DNA of 64,000 nucleotides from Sulfurimonas sp. (GTDB lineage Bacteria > Campylobacterota > Campylobacteria > Campylobacterales > Sulfurimonadaceae), in the NCBI GenBank assembly GCA_030949825.1, contig JAUZSC010000032.1, forward strand, positions 1 to 64,000, given 5' to 3'. A program made the position numbers and the translations under genes. The notes below the pieces were generated by a model, which did not search any database, had not been told where the DNA came from, and worked only from the letters and a program-made list of their open reading frames with translations. Every line of letters begins with the position of its first letter. Position 1 is the stretch's first letter. Shown here piece after piece: positions 29,031-38,143 of this stretch.

Positions 29031-30241
29031 TGGATTTATTATCTTACGAAGCAAGTCAAAATATGTTAGATTTACTTGAGCTAAACGCAAGTAAAAATGA
29101 AAGCGTTCCTCTTAGTTCTTCTCTTGGAAGAATTTTAGCTAAGGATATTGTAGCTGTATATAATGACCCACAATTTCCAACAGCATCTATGGACGGATAC
29201 GCTGTAATTCACGCCGATCTAGATGCTGACTCTATAGAAGTCCTAGGTTTTAATCCAGCAGGAAACAATGAAACTAGACTTGTAACACAGGGAACTTGCA
29301 TCAAAACATTTACCGGTTCCAAGATGCCAGAGGGTGCCGATACGCTTATTCAGATAGAAAATGTAAATGCAGTTGAAAATACAATTACCATAGAAGAAAA
29401 AGTAGCCCTTGGTGCTTCAGTTCGCCCAATAGGTGAAGGATATAAAGTGGGTGATGTTCTCATCACAAAAGGCACAAAGATTGGCTTTGCTGAGATAGGC
29501 GTAATGGCTGGATTAAATACTGTTATGGTAAATGTAGCCGTTCGCCCTCGCGTTGCTGTCATAGCAACAGGAAGTGAGATTTTAGACCTAGGAGTTTCAA
29601 GTGATAACCCAGCACAAATTAGAAGCTCTAACAACTACACACTCCAAGCACTTTTTGAGCAAGCTGGAGCGGAAGTAATTCAACTTGGAACTGTTGGTGA
29701 TGACAAAGATTCTATAATGAAAACATTTGAGAATGCTCTTTGCTCAGCTGATATTTTAGTAAGTACAGGCGGAGTAAGCGTTGGTGATTATGACTTTGTA
29801 AAAGACATCGTTCCTCGTCTTGGTGCAGAAGTAATCTTTAAAGGCGTAGCGATTAAACCAGGTCGTCATGTCATGGTAGCACAACGCGAAAGTAAGTTTG
29901 TTCTTGCACTTCCTGGTTTTGCTTATTCTTCTACTGTTACGGCTATACTATACGCGCTTCCTCTTATTAGCAAAATGTTAGGCAAAACTACCACCTATAC
30001 TATGGTCGAAGCAAAACTAAGTGAAGATTTTCATAAACGAAGTCGTTTTACAGAATTTACTGCATGCAATGTAAATGTAGAAGATGGCGAATACTTTGTA
30101 AATTTTGATGGAAAAAAAGTTGGAAGCTCTGCAATTTTAACAAATATGCTCAACTCTAGTGCCTTAATGATTAGCGGAGAAGAAGACAAAAATCTTGAAG
30201 CTGGGACTTTTGTGAATGTTATCTTACTTGAGAGTTTTTAG
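29030..30241 (+). CDS. moeA: Molybdopterin molybdenumtransferase MoeA
   Basis: MoeA inserts molybdate into adenylylated molybdopterin. The 403-residue protein has PQFPTASMDGYAV, FTGSKMPEGADTLIQIE, and the MoCF-biosynthesis domain with IATGSEI, QIRSSNNYTL and STGGVSVGDYDFV. It completes a compact moaD-moaE-moeA cluster for molybdoenzymes. Confidence 0.95.
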   Translation: MDLLSYEASQNMLDLLELNASKNESVPLSSSLGRILAKDIVAVYNDPQFPTASMDGYAVIHADLDADSIEVLGFNPAGNNETRLVTQGTCIKTFTGSKMPEGADTLIQIENVNAVENTITIEEKVALGASVRPIGEGYKVGDVLITKGTKIGFAEIGVMAGLNTVMVNVAVRPRVAVIATGSEILDLGVSSDNPAQIRSSNNYTLQALFEQAGAEVIQLGTVGDDKDSIMKTFENALCSADILVSTGGVSVGDYDFVKDIVPRLGAEVIFKGVAIKPGRHVMVAQRESKFVLALPGFAYSSTVTAILYALPLISKMLGKTTTYTMVEAKLSEDFHKRSRFTEFTACNVNVEDGEYFVNFDGKKVGSSAILTNMLNSSALMISGEEDKNLEAGTFVNVILLESF

Positions 30242-30242
30242 A

Positions 30243-31148
30243 CTAAGACAAGGAAGATCTTTTACTAGCACCTACTAACCAGTAGGCGATGGCTAAGCCA
30301 ACTATAACACCCGCAATAATCAACAATTCTTCTGATTTATCAGAAGATAAAGAGTAGATGAGCACCTTTCTTATAAGCGCTGCCATGGCTAGCATTATGA
30401 AAGCTCCAATGGCAAAACCCTTTCCTTGAAGATGGTTTATTTCCTCATGAATAAGTTCTATAGATGCCCATAAAACAAGTAAGCTTCCAAGAACTGTCAA
30501 GACTCCTTTTTCTATTTTTATATCTGTAAAGAACAATAAATAAATATCGTAAACAAACAAGCCTATTGCAAAAAAAGCAACGATAGCCAATGCCCCTGCT
30601 AAAAAATAATTAACATACGAATTAAACTTTTTCAATCCTACTAAAATATTTTTTTCAACTTTAGACATAGATAAGAATTTACCTAATTCTTCTTCTCTGT
30701 AAGAACTTGTAAGTGCATCAAGATTCATGTCTATAATCTTTTCAACTGCTACAATTTCTTTAAGATACTGCTCTTTATCTTTAAAATTATCATCTAAATT
30801 TTTTATAATAAATGTCCGTACAAATGTAAAAGCAGAATTGACATAATATGTCGGCAAACCAATTTTTACATGAACTTCACCTACTTTATAAAGGTACATA
30901 AAGTATTGTAAGTCATATTTTCCACAAAAGAGATGTAAAAACCAAGCTCGAATTTTGCCCTTGTGTTTTGCAATGATTTCTTTATTTTTTAGAAACTGAG
31001 CAGTTTTACCAAAATCCCAAATATAATCATAAAACTAATCGATAAAGCTGTCTGCATTAAGTAGCATCTGTGCCTGAAGTGTTTTTAAAATCTTCTCTTC
31101 TTCTACTGTAAATTGATAGTGCCCTTTTAACTTTTTATAATCATTCAT
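30243..31148 (-). pseudogene. Globin-domain PsiE-like membrane protein with an internal TAG stop
   Basis: Reading from ATG at 31148 gives a protoglobin domain with the proximal-His segment KVGEVHVKIGLP, then a PsiE-like four-helix membrane domain (residues about 170-295, IELIHEEINHLQGKGFAIGAF). The frame is 302 codons and is interrupted once, by TAG at 31035-31037 (SFID*FYDYIWDFG), probably a changed Glu codon. The downstream frame alone would lack most of the globin domain. It is either a nonsense mutant or a sequence error. Confidence 0.75.
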
Positions 31149-31165
31149 ATCTATCCTTAGCTTAC

Positions 31166-32149
31166 TTAATCCATATTCACAAAAAACTGAAAGTTTGCAT
31201 TTCTTTGAAATAAAAGTCTCGGATGAAGTTTAAAATCTGAGATATACTTCATCACATCTTCTTGTTTTTTAACACTCTGCTTATTTACTTTTAAAAGTTG
31301 ATCCCCAAGAAGTAGTCCATAAAACTTTTTACTTGTGTCTATTCTTATAATATATAAATTTTTATCAAAAGTTAAACCATACTTTTCTAAATATGTTTCT
31401 ACCTTATATCCACCGCTTAGTCTCTTTTGGGAGCGTACTTTTATATTTAAAATTTTTCCATCTCTTCGTATTTTTACATTATGCATTGCCCCTATTCTCG
31501 AAAAAAGAATTCTTTGCATCAAAGTAGAACTATATTTTACTTTTCGTCCATCCATACCGAGTATATAATCACCCTTTCTAAAAGGGTTCTTTTTCATAAA
31601 TGGGTCATACGATACAACTAAGATACCTTTGTTGCTATCTTTAACTCGGATGCCAATGTCTGCGTAGCGAATATCTTTTTTGTGTATAAAGCGTTGGATA
31701 TATGCTTTTTCTATAATTCCACCCTCGGTAACTATCCCCTCTAAAGAACAACAACTATTCGTCAAAAGTGCTGGTACACTTATTTTTGTTTTTATCTTGG
31801 CAAATTCATTGAGTCCTATCTGTCTTTTAGCGATTCTTGTTTCTTTTGCTTTTTTATCTGTAACTAGCCCTATGCCTGAAGGATAGCGCATATTTATTTT
31901 AAAAGGGTATTTAAATCCTTTTTTATCTTCTACGATATATAAAGAAAGAAATGGGTCATGTTTTAAAATTTTAGCTTTTGGCTTGGTGAGTGAAAATACC
32001 AATCGTTTGTGTTTTGAAATAGGGATTTGAAGTGTTTTATTTTGGATTGATTGAGAGTCTTTTATTTTGTTGATACAAGAAGTGTAACCACCATCACAGG
32101 CATACAGATTAAAAAGAAGAAAGTTAAGAGCTAAAAAAACTCTTAACAT
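31166..32149 (-). CDS. Exported PDZ-domain protein
   Basis: A signal peptide (residues 1-17, ending YACDGG) is followed by about 300 residues. Two PDZ-like segments are seen: VSYDPFMKKNPFRKGDYILGMDG near 195 (partly given here as the GDYILGMDG step) and FYGLLLGDQLLKVNK near 280. No protease triad is visible, so it may be an adaptor or periplasmic scaffold. It lies 1 nt downstream of ybaB. Confidence 0.65.
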   Translation of the reverse strand: MLRVFLALNFLLFNLYACDGGYTSCINKIKDSQSIQNKTLQIPISKHKRLVFSLTKPKAKILKHDPFLSLYIVEDKKGFKYPFKINMRYPSGIGLVTDKKAKETRIAKRQIGLNEFAKIKTKISVPALLTNSCCSLEGIVTEGGIIEKAYIQRFIHKKDIRYADIGIRVKDSNKGILVVSYDPFMKKNPFRKGDYILGMDGRKVKYSSTLMQRILFSRIGAMHNVKIRRDGKILNIKVRSQKRLSGGYKVETYLEKYGLTFDKNLYIIRIDTSKKFYGLLLGDQLLKVNKQSVKKQEDVMKYISDFKLHPRLLFQRNANFQFFVNMD

Positions 32150-32455
32150 TTATTTTGTCCCAAAGGCGTTCATACCACCGAGCATATTCATTGCTGAATT
32201 TTTTTGATTATCTAAGACCATTTTATTGGCATCGTTGATAGCACCTATGAGTAGAATCTCTAAAGTAGCTTTGTCAGATAAAAGAGAATCGTCGACATTT
32301 AAGTCAATCACTTCACCTTTTCCGTTTACACTCAGCTCTATGAGTCCTCCTCCAGTTTTTACACTAAAGGTCTTTGATTCCAAATCTGTTTGAAGTTTTG
32401 CTGCATTTTCTTGCATCCCTTCAAGCATCTTACTCATATTTCCCATATCAAACAT
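32150..32455 (-). CDS. YbaB/EbfC nucleoid-associated protein
   Basis: The 101-residue protein begins MFDMGNMSKMLEGMQENAAK and has the conserved GGGLIELSVNGKGEVIDLNV. YbaB-type dimers bind DNA. It is in a run panD-ybaB-PDZ gene with 3-nt or smaller gaps. Confidence 0.9.
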   Translation of the reverse strand: MFDMGNMSKMLEGMQENAAKLQTDLESKTFSVKTGGGLIELSVNGKGEVIDLNVDDSLLSDKATLEILLIGAINDANKMVLDNQKNSAMNMLGGMNAFGTK

Positions 32456-32458
32456 AGT

Positions 32459-32824
32459 TTATATGCTATCAGCTATTGTTTCAATATCGTTTTTCTCATC
32501 TAAAATAACAACTTTAGGTTGGTACGATTCAAGGTCTTTTTCATCATATGTAGCATAAGCAACAATAATTACTTTATCCCCTGGATGAACCCTGCGAGCC
32601 GCGGCACCGTTTAAACAGATATCACGTTTACCACGTTCACCTAAAATGATGTACGTACTAAAACGCTCACCATTATTAATATTTAATATTTCTACTTTTT
32701 GCCCAACTCTCATTTTTGCAGCTTCTAAAAGCTCCTCATCTATAGTAATAGAACCAACATAGTTTAAGTTGGCATCTGTAACTGTAGCACGATGAATTTT
32801 GCTGTATAACATCTCAATTAACAT
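32459..32824 (-). CDS. panD: Aspartate 1-decarboxylase
   Basis: PanD makes beta-alanine for pantothenate and CoA. The proenzyme cleaves itself between Gly and Ser in [15 protein letters not shown], which is present, leaving a pyruvoyl group. [17 protein letters not shown] is the substrate-binding block. The 121-residue length is normal. Confidence 0.95.
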   Translation of the reverse strand: MLIEMLYSKIHRATVTDANLNYVGSITIDEELLEAAKMRVGQKVEILNINNGERFSTYIILGERGKRDICLNGAAARRVHPGDKVIIVAYATYDEKDLESYQPKVVILDEKNDIETIADSI

Positions 32825-32843
32825 AACTTTTCCTACCTATTCT

Positions 32844-33218
32844 TTATTTACCCATTAGTTTACGTGCAGCTTCTGTACTCATTGGTTCGTCCCAAAATTC
32901 TTCGGCTATTACGTATTCTTCTACAACTTTACCACCAACAATATGTTCTGCAATAATTCTGTCAATTTTTTCTTCTGTAAGATCAACATACATAGTGTGA
33001 CCTGGTTCAATTAGCATAACTGGACCTTGTGCACATCTGTTCATACATGAAGTTCTAACGATTGGAGCAGTCATCATAACGCCTTCCATCATTAATTTCT
33101 TTGCTGTGTACTGGTATAAACCTTTATTGTCATCTGTTACACATGATGGTTTTGGCATACCTGGTGGAGCTGCTTGCTCGCACTTGAAGATATAAAATGC
33201 CGGTTGAGGGATTCCCAT
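32844..33218 (-). CDS. Thioredoxin-like [2Fe-2S] ferredoxin-domain protein
   Basis: The 124-residue protein has the cysteine pattern of this fold: FKCEQAAPPGMPKPSC and VRTSCMNRCAQGPVMLIEPG. It resembles the NuoE-like or (2Fe-2S) ferredoxin family found singly in Campylobacterota. The redox partner is unknown. It lies 19 nt upstream of panD. Confidence 0.85.
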   Translation of the reverse strand: MGIPQPAFYIFKCEQAAPPGMPKPSCVTDDNKGLYQYTAKKLMMEGVMMTAPIVRTSCMNRCAQGPVMLIEPGHTMYVDLTEEKIDRIIAEHIVGGKVVEEYVIAEEFWDEPMSTEAARKLMGK

Positions 33219-33311
33219 AATAATTTCCTTGAATATTTTTAGTGGAATTATAGCAAAAAAAATATTTAAAAAAGAATATTATAAAGCTAAATTATAAGTT
33301 TAAGAGTTCTC

Positions 33312-33585
33312 TCACTCAATCCCTTGCACATATGTTGCAACATTATGATAACGCGAAGACTTAATAAACTTCTTTAGTAATGCTATCTTTTGGTTTGAAG
33401 ATTTAGATACAACGCCATCATTTGTTAAAGTGATAAGCTCTCCTTGATGCACAAACTCATAAGGTATACTTACTAAAAGTTTTACAAGCCAAGCAAAGGC
33501 AAATGAAGCAGGTTTAAATATTTTTAAAAATGTAAACTTCTTTTTAGCCCTGATGTATTTTTTCAACTTATCTGCTATGGGTTTA
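33312..33585 (-). pseudogene. 3' fragment of the IS630-split membrane protein gene, module copy 2
   Basis: This is the C-terminal 90 or so codons of the gene whose front part is at 34647-35796. It reads PIADKLKKYIRAKKKF and ends TYVQGIE. The IS630 insertion cuts it at the TA at 33584-33585. Removing the element and one TA restores a single 474-codon frame. Alone it has no useful start. Confidence 0.8.
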
Positions 33586-34646
33586 AGTGCCTAACCAAAA
33601 TTAATGTCATATTCTGAACCGAAGCCATCAAGCATTTTTTTAATGTGCTCATGAAAGTTATCAAATGAGTCCATAGCATTCAAATCCGTCCATGTATATT
33701 TCATTTCTCTCCAGAGCATCTCAATAGGATTTAGCTCTGGGGAGTAAGGTGGCAAGTATAATATATGTAGTCCTAACTCTTTCCATTCTTGAAGCTTAGC
33801 TTTAAACTTTTACTAGTGTGAGTTGAGGCGTTATCTAATACACAGATAGTTGTTTTTTTAATTTGTTTAGCAAATTCATCAAAAAAACCTATAACAACAT
33901 CAGTATCAACTTTTCCAGTAAGCATTTTATAAAATACACTTTTTTATCTGTATTAAGAAATCCAAGTACATTAATTCTTTTTGTAAATCTTATTGATGGG
34001 ATAAGTGCAGGTGTCCCAACTGCCGACCATCTATACGGAATATTTGAATTAAGTGAAAAACCACTTTCATCATAAAAGGAGAGTTCACAAAGTCCTTCTT
34101 TTACCCATTCTCTAAGCATTTTAAGCTGAATAAACTTATCGAAATAGTTTTTCCATTTACTATTTTTCATAATGACCTTTTTAGCTCTCTTATAGCTAAG
34201 ACCAATCTTTCTAAAAAATCTTTTTAAAGTTCGTTTGCTTACTTCAAGAGTAGTGAACTCTTTTTCTAGGGCTAATAGAATCTCATTTACATTATAGTTT
34301 TTATATACATCTTGATTGAAGACTCATGTTTAGCTATTGTTAATTTAGGCTTTCTCCCTCTACCTGCCAACTCATGAACTGTACTTATATTATCTTGATT
34401 AAATCTATCAAACCACCGATAGAGTGTTCTTTGTGAATATCCAATTATTTCTACTATTTCTTGAACTTTTTTCCCTTGATTACTCAATAGAAGTGCTTGA
34501 GCTCTCATTCTACTCTTATGTTTTTTATTTGTTTTTATAACTTCTTGTAATTGCTGTATTACTTCTTGTTTTAGGCTTATATATCTCATATATTTCTCTA
34601 AGCATTTTTCAATCCAGTTTTATGTCATTAATTTTGGTTAGGCACT
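33586..34646 (-). mobile_element. IS630-family insertion sequence with TA target duplication
   Basis: The 1061-bp element starts and ends with inverted repeats of 26 bp with one mismatch (outer part AGTGCCTAACCAAAATTAAT). It is flanked by TA at 33584-33585 and 34647-34648, the hallmark of IS630/Tc1-type insertion. The transposase stop codon lies inside the left repeat. It sits inside a membrane-protein gene. Confidence 0.93.
33591..34589 (-). pseudogene. IS630-family transposase (three one-base deletions)
   Basis: The N-terminal helix-turn-helix (GKKVQEIVEIIGYSQRTLYR) is followed by the DDE domain: FYDESGFSLN, then CVLDNASTHTS, and YLPPYSPELNPIEMLW. Single missing bases at about 34311, 33940-33945 and 33804-33806 break the frame. 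Restoring them gives 334 codons, a usual length. All three catalytic acidic residues are present, so the gene may be intact in the cell. Confidence 0.88.
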
Positions 34647-35796
34647 TATAGTCAAAATCAACTTCTATTTCTATGCCTTTAGCTCTAAGTCTATTTGAGA
34701 CTTTGATTTTTACATCAAGGTGATTAAAAAATTGTTTTGCATTGAGTCCTCTTTGTATTCCTTTTGCTTTTTGTTTTGCAGTTTTTAGTATCTCGACTTC
34801 TATCACTTTTTTTATACTAGCAAGCGTGAGTTTTCTGTTTGAATTTTTCCATCTCTTTGGTTCTATATAATGTCCAAATTGCTCATTCATTTTCTCTTTG
34901 TATTTATTTTCTACGCTAGTTCTACCTTGATAGTCAAAGTACCTAGATAACTCTTTTTTTATTTTTTTGAGTTTAGCTTGGCTTGTCTCTTGTGCAATTA
35001 CTTTATCCACTTTTTTCCAAGTCTCTTTATACTTGTCATACTGTCTTTTTAAAGATGACTTTAACTCTTTGTGAGCTTTTTTAATAGCTTGTTCATTTTC
35101 ACTATTTTTAAGTTCTGCATCGAGTTTTTTTCTAGCTTCGTTAAAATCTCTCCAAGAACCTTTGAGTTCTAAGGTCGCTGATTTAAAAGCTTTAAATTTA
35201 TTATCATAATCTTCTTGCTTGTACTTAGATATATAAATATCTGCTACAACTTCTTTTCCTCTTTCTTTTAACTTACTTATAATTTTTTCATCTGCATGAA
35301 GTAGTAAAAAGCTATTTGTTAAAAGTATTCTATCGTTCACATCTATATTTCCATCTTTGATTTTTTTACTATCTATAAAGCTATTATAAGAAAATATATT
35401 ATTTAAGACTCCGTATTTAAAGATGTTTATATAGTATGCGTCATGTCTTTTTTCTTTGTTTGTTTCTACTATGTAATCAACTGCTTTGTTGAGCATATTA
35501 TATGTCAGAGTATATGTAAAAAGTGAAGCTATCGCTAAAGATATATACATAGTCTTTTGAGCTTTTTTTCTAAGTAAAAAATAAAATAATGGTAAAAATA
35601 AAAGCGTAATTCCAACAGATGAGATTCTGTGCCCGTTTATGTTGAGTGATTCTATAGATGCTTCATTTAAGTCAGCACTTGTAGTTGTGACAAGCACATA
35701 GTAATTGTAAAAACTTTCAACTATGACATACAAGCCTTTTGCACTTAGGATTGCTATGAAGAGGTAGAGGGGGTATTTTAGGTGATTAGTTTTCAT
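34647..35796 (-). pseudogene. 5' fragment of the IS630-split membrane protein gene, module copy 2
   Basis: The first 383 codons resemble the protein at 25368-27214: helices near residues 7-27 and 57-77, then NINGHRIS, NKEKRHDAYYIN, FKYGVLNNIF, LLLHADE and a long charged helical region. The frame runs into the IS630 end at the DYK codons. With the 3' part at 33312-33585 it would make 473 residues. The function is unknown. Confidence 0.8.
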
Positions 35797-35828
35797 TTTT
35801 TATACAGTAATGCTTTAATATAACATTA

Positions 35829-36143
35829 TCATTCATATTTTTTTAGAATGAGTTTATTTTCTTTTATACTATAACACACGTCTTTATAGCTTGCTGATGA
35901 CATGGCACCATATTGTGAAGTAAATATTTTCATTTCAAATTTTGATAATTTTAAAAAGACACATTCGTTTTCTTTTTTCATAAAATAAGAACTTTGAAAA
36001 TCTTCTTTCAATGGCATTCTCTCATTTTCATCGAGACACATATACGATAAGTCTTCTTTTTCAATCCAGATTAACTCTTTTTCTTCTTTATGAGTGCAAG
36101 CATTAAATACAAGGGTAATGGCAAAATAAAATAATATTTTCAT
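35829..36143 (-). CDS. Small putative lipoprotein within module copy 2
   Basis: A short signal ends in the lipobox-like VFNACTHK, so the Cys near residue 16 is probably lipidated. The remaining residues are polar, with further Cys at about 35, 61 and 90. No family recognised. It lies between the small exported protein and the large membrane protein and has no counterpart in copy 1. Confidence 0.6.
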   Translation of the reverse strand: MKILFYFAITLVFNACTHKEEKELIWIEKEDLSYMCLDENERMPLKEDFQSSYFMKKENECVFLKLSKFEMKIFTSQYGAMSSASYKDVCYSIKENKLILKKYE

Positions 36144-36146
36144 CTA

Positions 36147-36585
36147 TTATTTCATCTCAATAGCTTTTACGCTACCCTCATCTAAACTATCAAAAAAAAT
36201 CAGCATCACTTTGCTTAGATGCATCTTCTAAATCTACTGGTGCATTATTTTTTACATCAGGAGCAGGCTTAAATTTAATATCTTTACTTTCTTGTATAGT
36301 CACTTTTACTCTTTCGATTTTTTTCAGACTATCTTTACTCGCAAAGTTTTTAGCTATCTTTGCATCTTCAATTTTTTGTGCTTCTTCTCTTTTAGCCTTT
36401 TCTATCGCTTTTTTTCTTGCTATCTCTTCTTGTAACTCAACAGACTTTAGAGTTGTTTTTTTTAGTCTTTCTTCAGCGGACTGCAATGAAATATTGCCAT
36501 ATGGGGATACGAATCCAGCACTCAATGAAGTGATAAAGCATAGAGTAAGTAAGGTAGCTTTTATTAATTTATGTAGAGTAGACAT
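36147..36585 (-). CDS. Small exported coiled-coil protein, module copy 2 (frameshifted at its end)
   Basis: The start ATG at 36585 (MSTLHKLIK) has GGAGG 6 nt upstream. A signal peptide (residues 1-24) is followed by a charged helical region (EEIARKKAIEKAKREEAQK). One base too many in the A8 run at 36192-36199 ends the frame early. Correcting it gives 146 codons and the tail ADFFDSLDEGSVKAIEMK, like FFDSLNASVKKPINIE of copy 1. The group II intron ends just upstream. Confidence 0.65.
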
Positions 36586-36619
36586 CGCCACCCTCCTTTT
36601 TATTTAATTTAATATTTCG

Positions 36620-36674
36620 GAGGTGCAGAATGCCCCTCACAGAACCGTACTTGAAGATTTCCCTCATACGGCTC
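36620..36674 (-). ncRNA. Group II intron domains V and VI
   Basis: On the minus strand the 33-nt domain V (36642-36674) begins GAGCCGTATGAGGG and ends CAAGTACGGTTC, matching the conserved catalytic hairpin of group II introns. An 8-bp domain VI hairpin with one mismatch follows at 36620-36638. Together they mark the 3' end of the intron RNA. Confidence 0.85.
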
Positions 36675-36680
36675 TTCAAT

Positions 36681-38025
36681 TTAACTCACAAACTCATGAG
36701 ATAAAGTGTAGAAATTATGTTTTATACTTGGTTGTGGAAGTGGGTATAGAGTTAAGTAATTATATAATTTACTCCAACTCATACTTTTCTTCTGGCTTCT
36801 ACGATTTAACCATTTATGAACCATTTTTAAAGCTAAAGAGTAATACCTTTTAATAGATGGGAAGTTTCCACTTACTCCATAGTATTGAAAGTGTCCTCTT
36901 AGTTTAGCTTGTAGTATTTTCCACCACTCTTTTGTAGGGACTAAGTTTCTTATCTGTTTTAACCAAATATTCAACTCTTTTTATTTTAGCTCTAAATTTC
37001 TTCATTGCTGTTTTTCGCCCTACTTTAAAGTATCCTTTTCTTGTTTTATCACTAAAGTGAGTAAAACCTAAAAAGTCAAATGTATTGGCTTTACGATTTT
37101 TATTTTGAGAGTTACCTCTTTCAAATCTACCAAACGAGAAGACTCTTGTTTTATCAGGATGTAGCGTTAATCCATATTTGTTAAATCGTTTGTATAGTGC
37201 TGATACTATTTTATTAGCATCATCTTTATATTGAACTAAGCATACGAAATCATCGGCGTAGCGAACAAGTTCTGCAGTATCCTCTGATATGTGTTTTTAC
37301 CTCTTTTTCAAACCAAGTATCTAAAACATAGTGCAAAAATATATTAGCTAATAGTGGACTTAAGATACTTCCTTGAGGAGTACCTACATCTGTTTTAATA
37401 AGTAGATTATCATCAATATATCCTGCTTTTAGAAATCTCTTTATTAGAAATATCAAACTACTGTCTTTTATTCTAATATTTAGGAACTCTATCAACATAT
37501 TGTGGTTTACATTATCAAAGAAACCTTTGATGTCTGCTTCTACAATATGATTTACAGGTTTACTCATAATAGTTGTATCTATTTGGTTAAGTGCTTGATG
37601 TGTATTTCTTTTGGTCTAAAACCATAAGAGCAATCTAAAAAGTCCATCTCATAGATACTTTGCAATATTTGTGATATACCACTCTCTACTATCTTATTTT
37701 CAATAGTTGAAATTCCTAAGGGTCTTGTTTCACTATTCCCTTTAGGGATATACACTCTTTTTGCAGGAAGTGGTCTAAAAGATTTATTTTTCAATCTTTG
37801 CACTAGCTTTCTCAGATTTTCATCCAAATTACTATTATAATCTTGCCAGCTTACTTTATCTATTCCTACTGCCTTGTTTCTAGCAAGGTTGTTGTAGCAA
37901 TCTTTTAGGAACTCTACATTTAGATGATGAGCTAAGCTCTCAAACTGAAATGTTTTATTCTCTTTCGCACACTTTGATAGAGAAGATAATTTATACAAAG
38001 TGTTATTCAACTCCGAGTTTGACAT
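36681..38025 (-). pseudogene. Group II intron reverse transcriptase/maturase (three one-base indels)
   Basis: Seen in order are NKAVGIDKVSWQDY, VYIPKGNSETRPLGI, CSYGFRPK, VEADIKGFFDNVNH, GTPQGSILSPLLANIFL, the catalytic YADDF (about 37250), and the maturase end GHFQYYGV...VHKWLNRRSQK. No HNH endonuclease follows. One base is missing at 37609-37612 and one is extra at 37294-37298 and at 36978-36982. Correcting these gives exactly 448 codons, so the protein may be intact in the cell. Confidence 0.88.
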
Positions 38026-38143
38026 TGTTAAGTTACCTCCTTACATTAAATTGTTAATCCCTTCGAGTGGTTTATTTCAACCTCAATAGGCATTACCCTA
38101 TTTACACCTCTACTATGGATTAATCCGACTGCCTTGTGAAATT

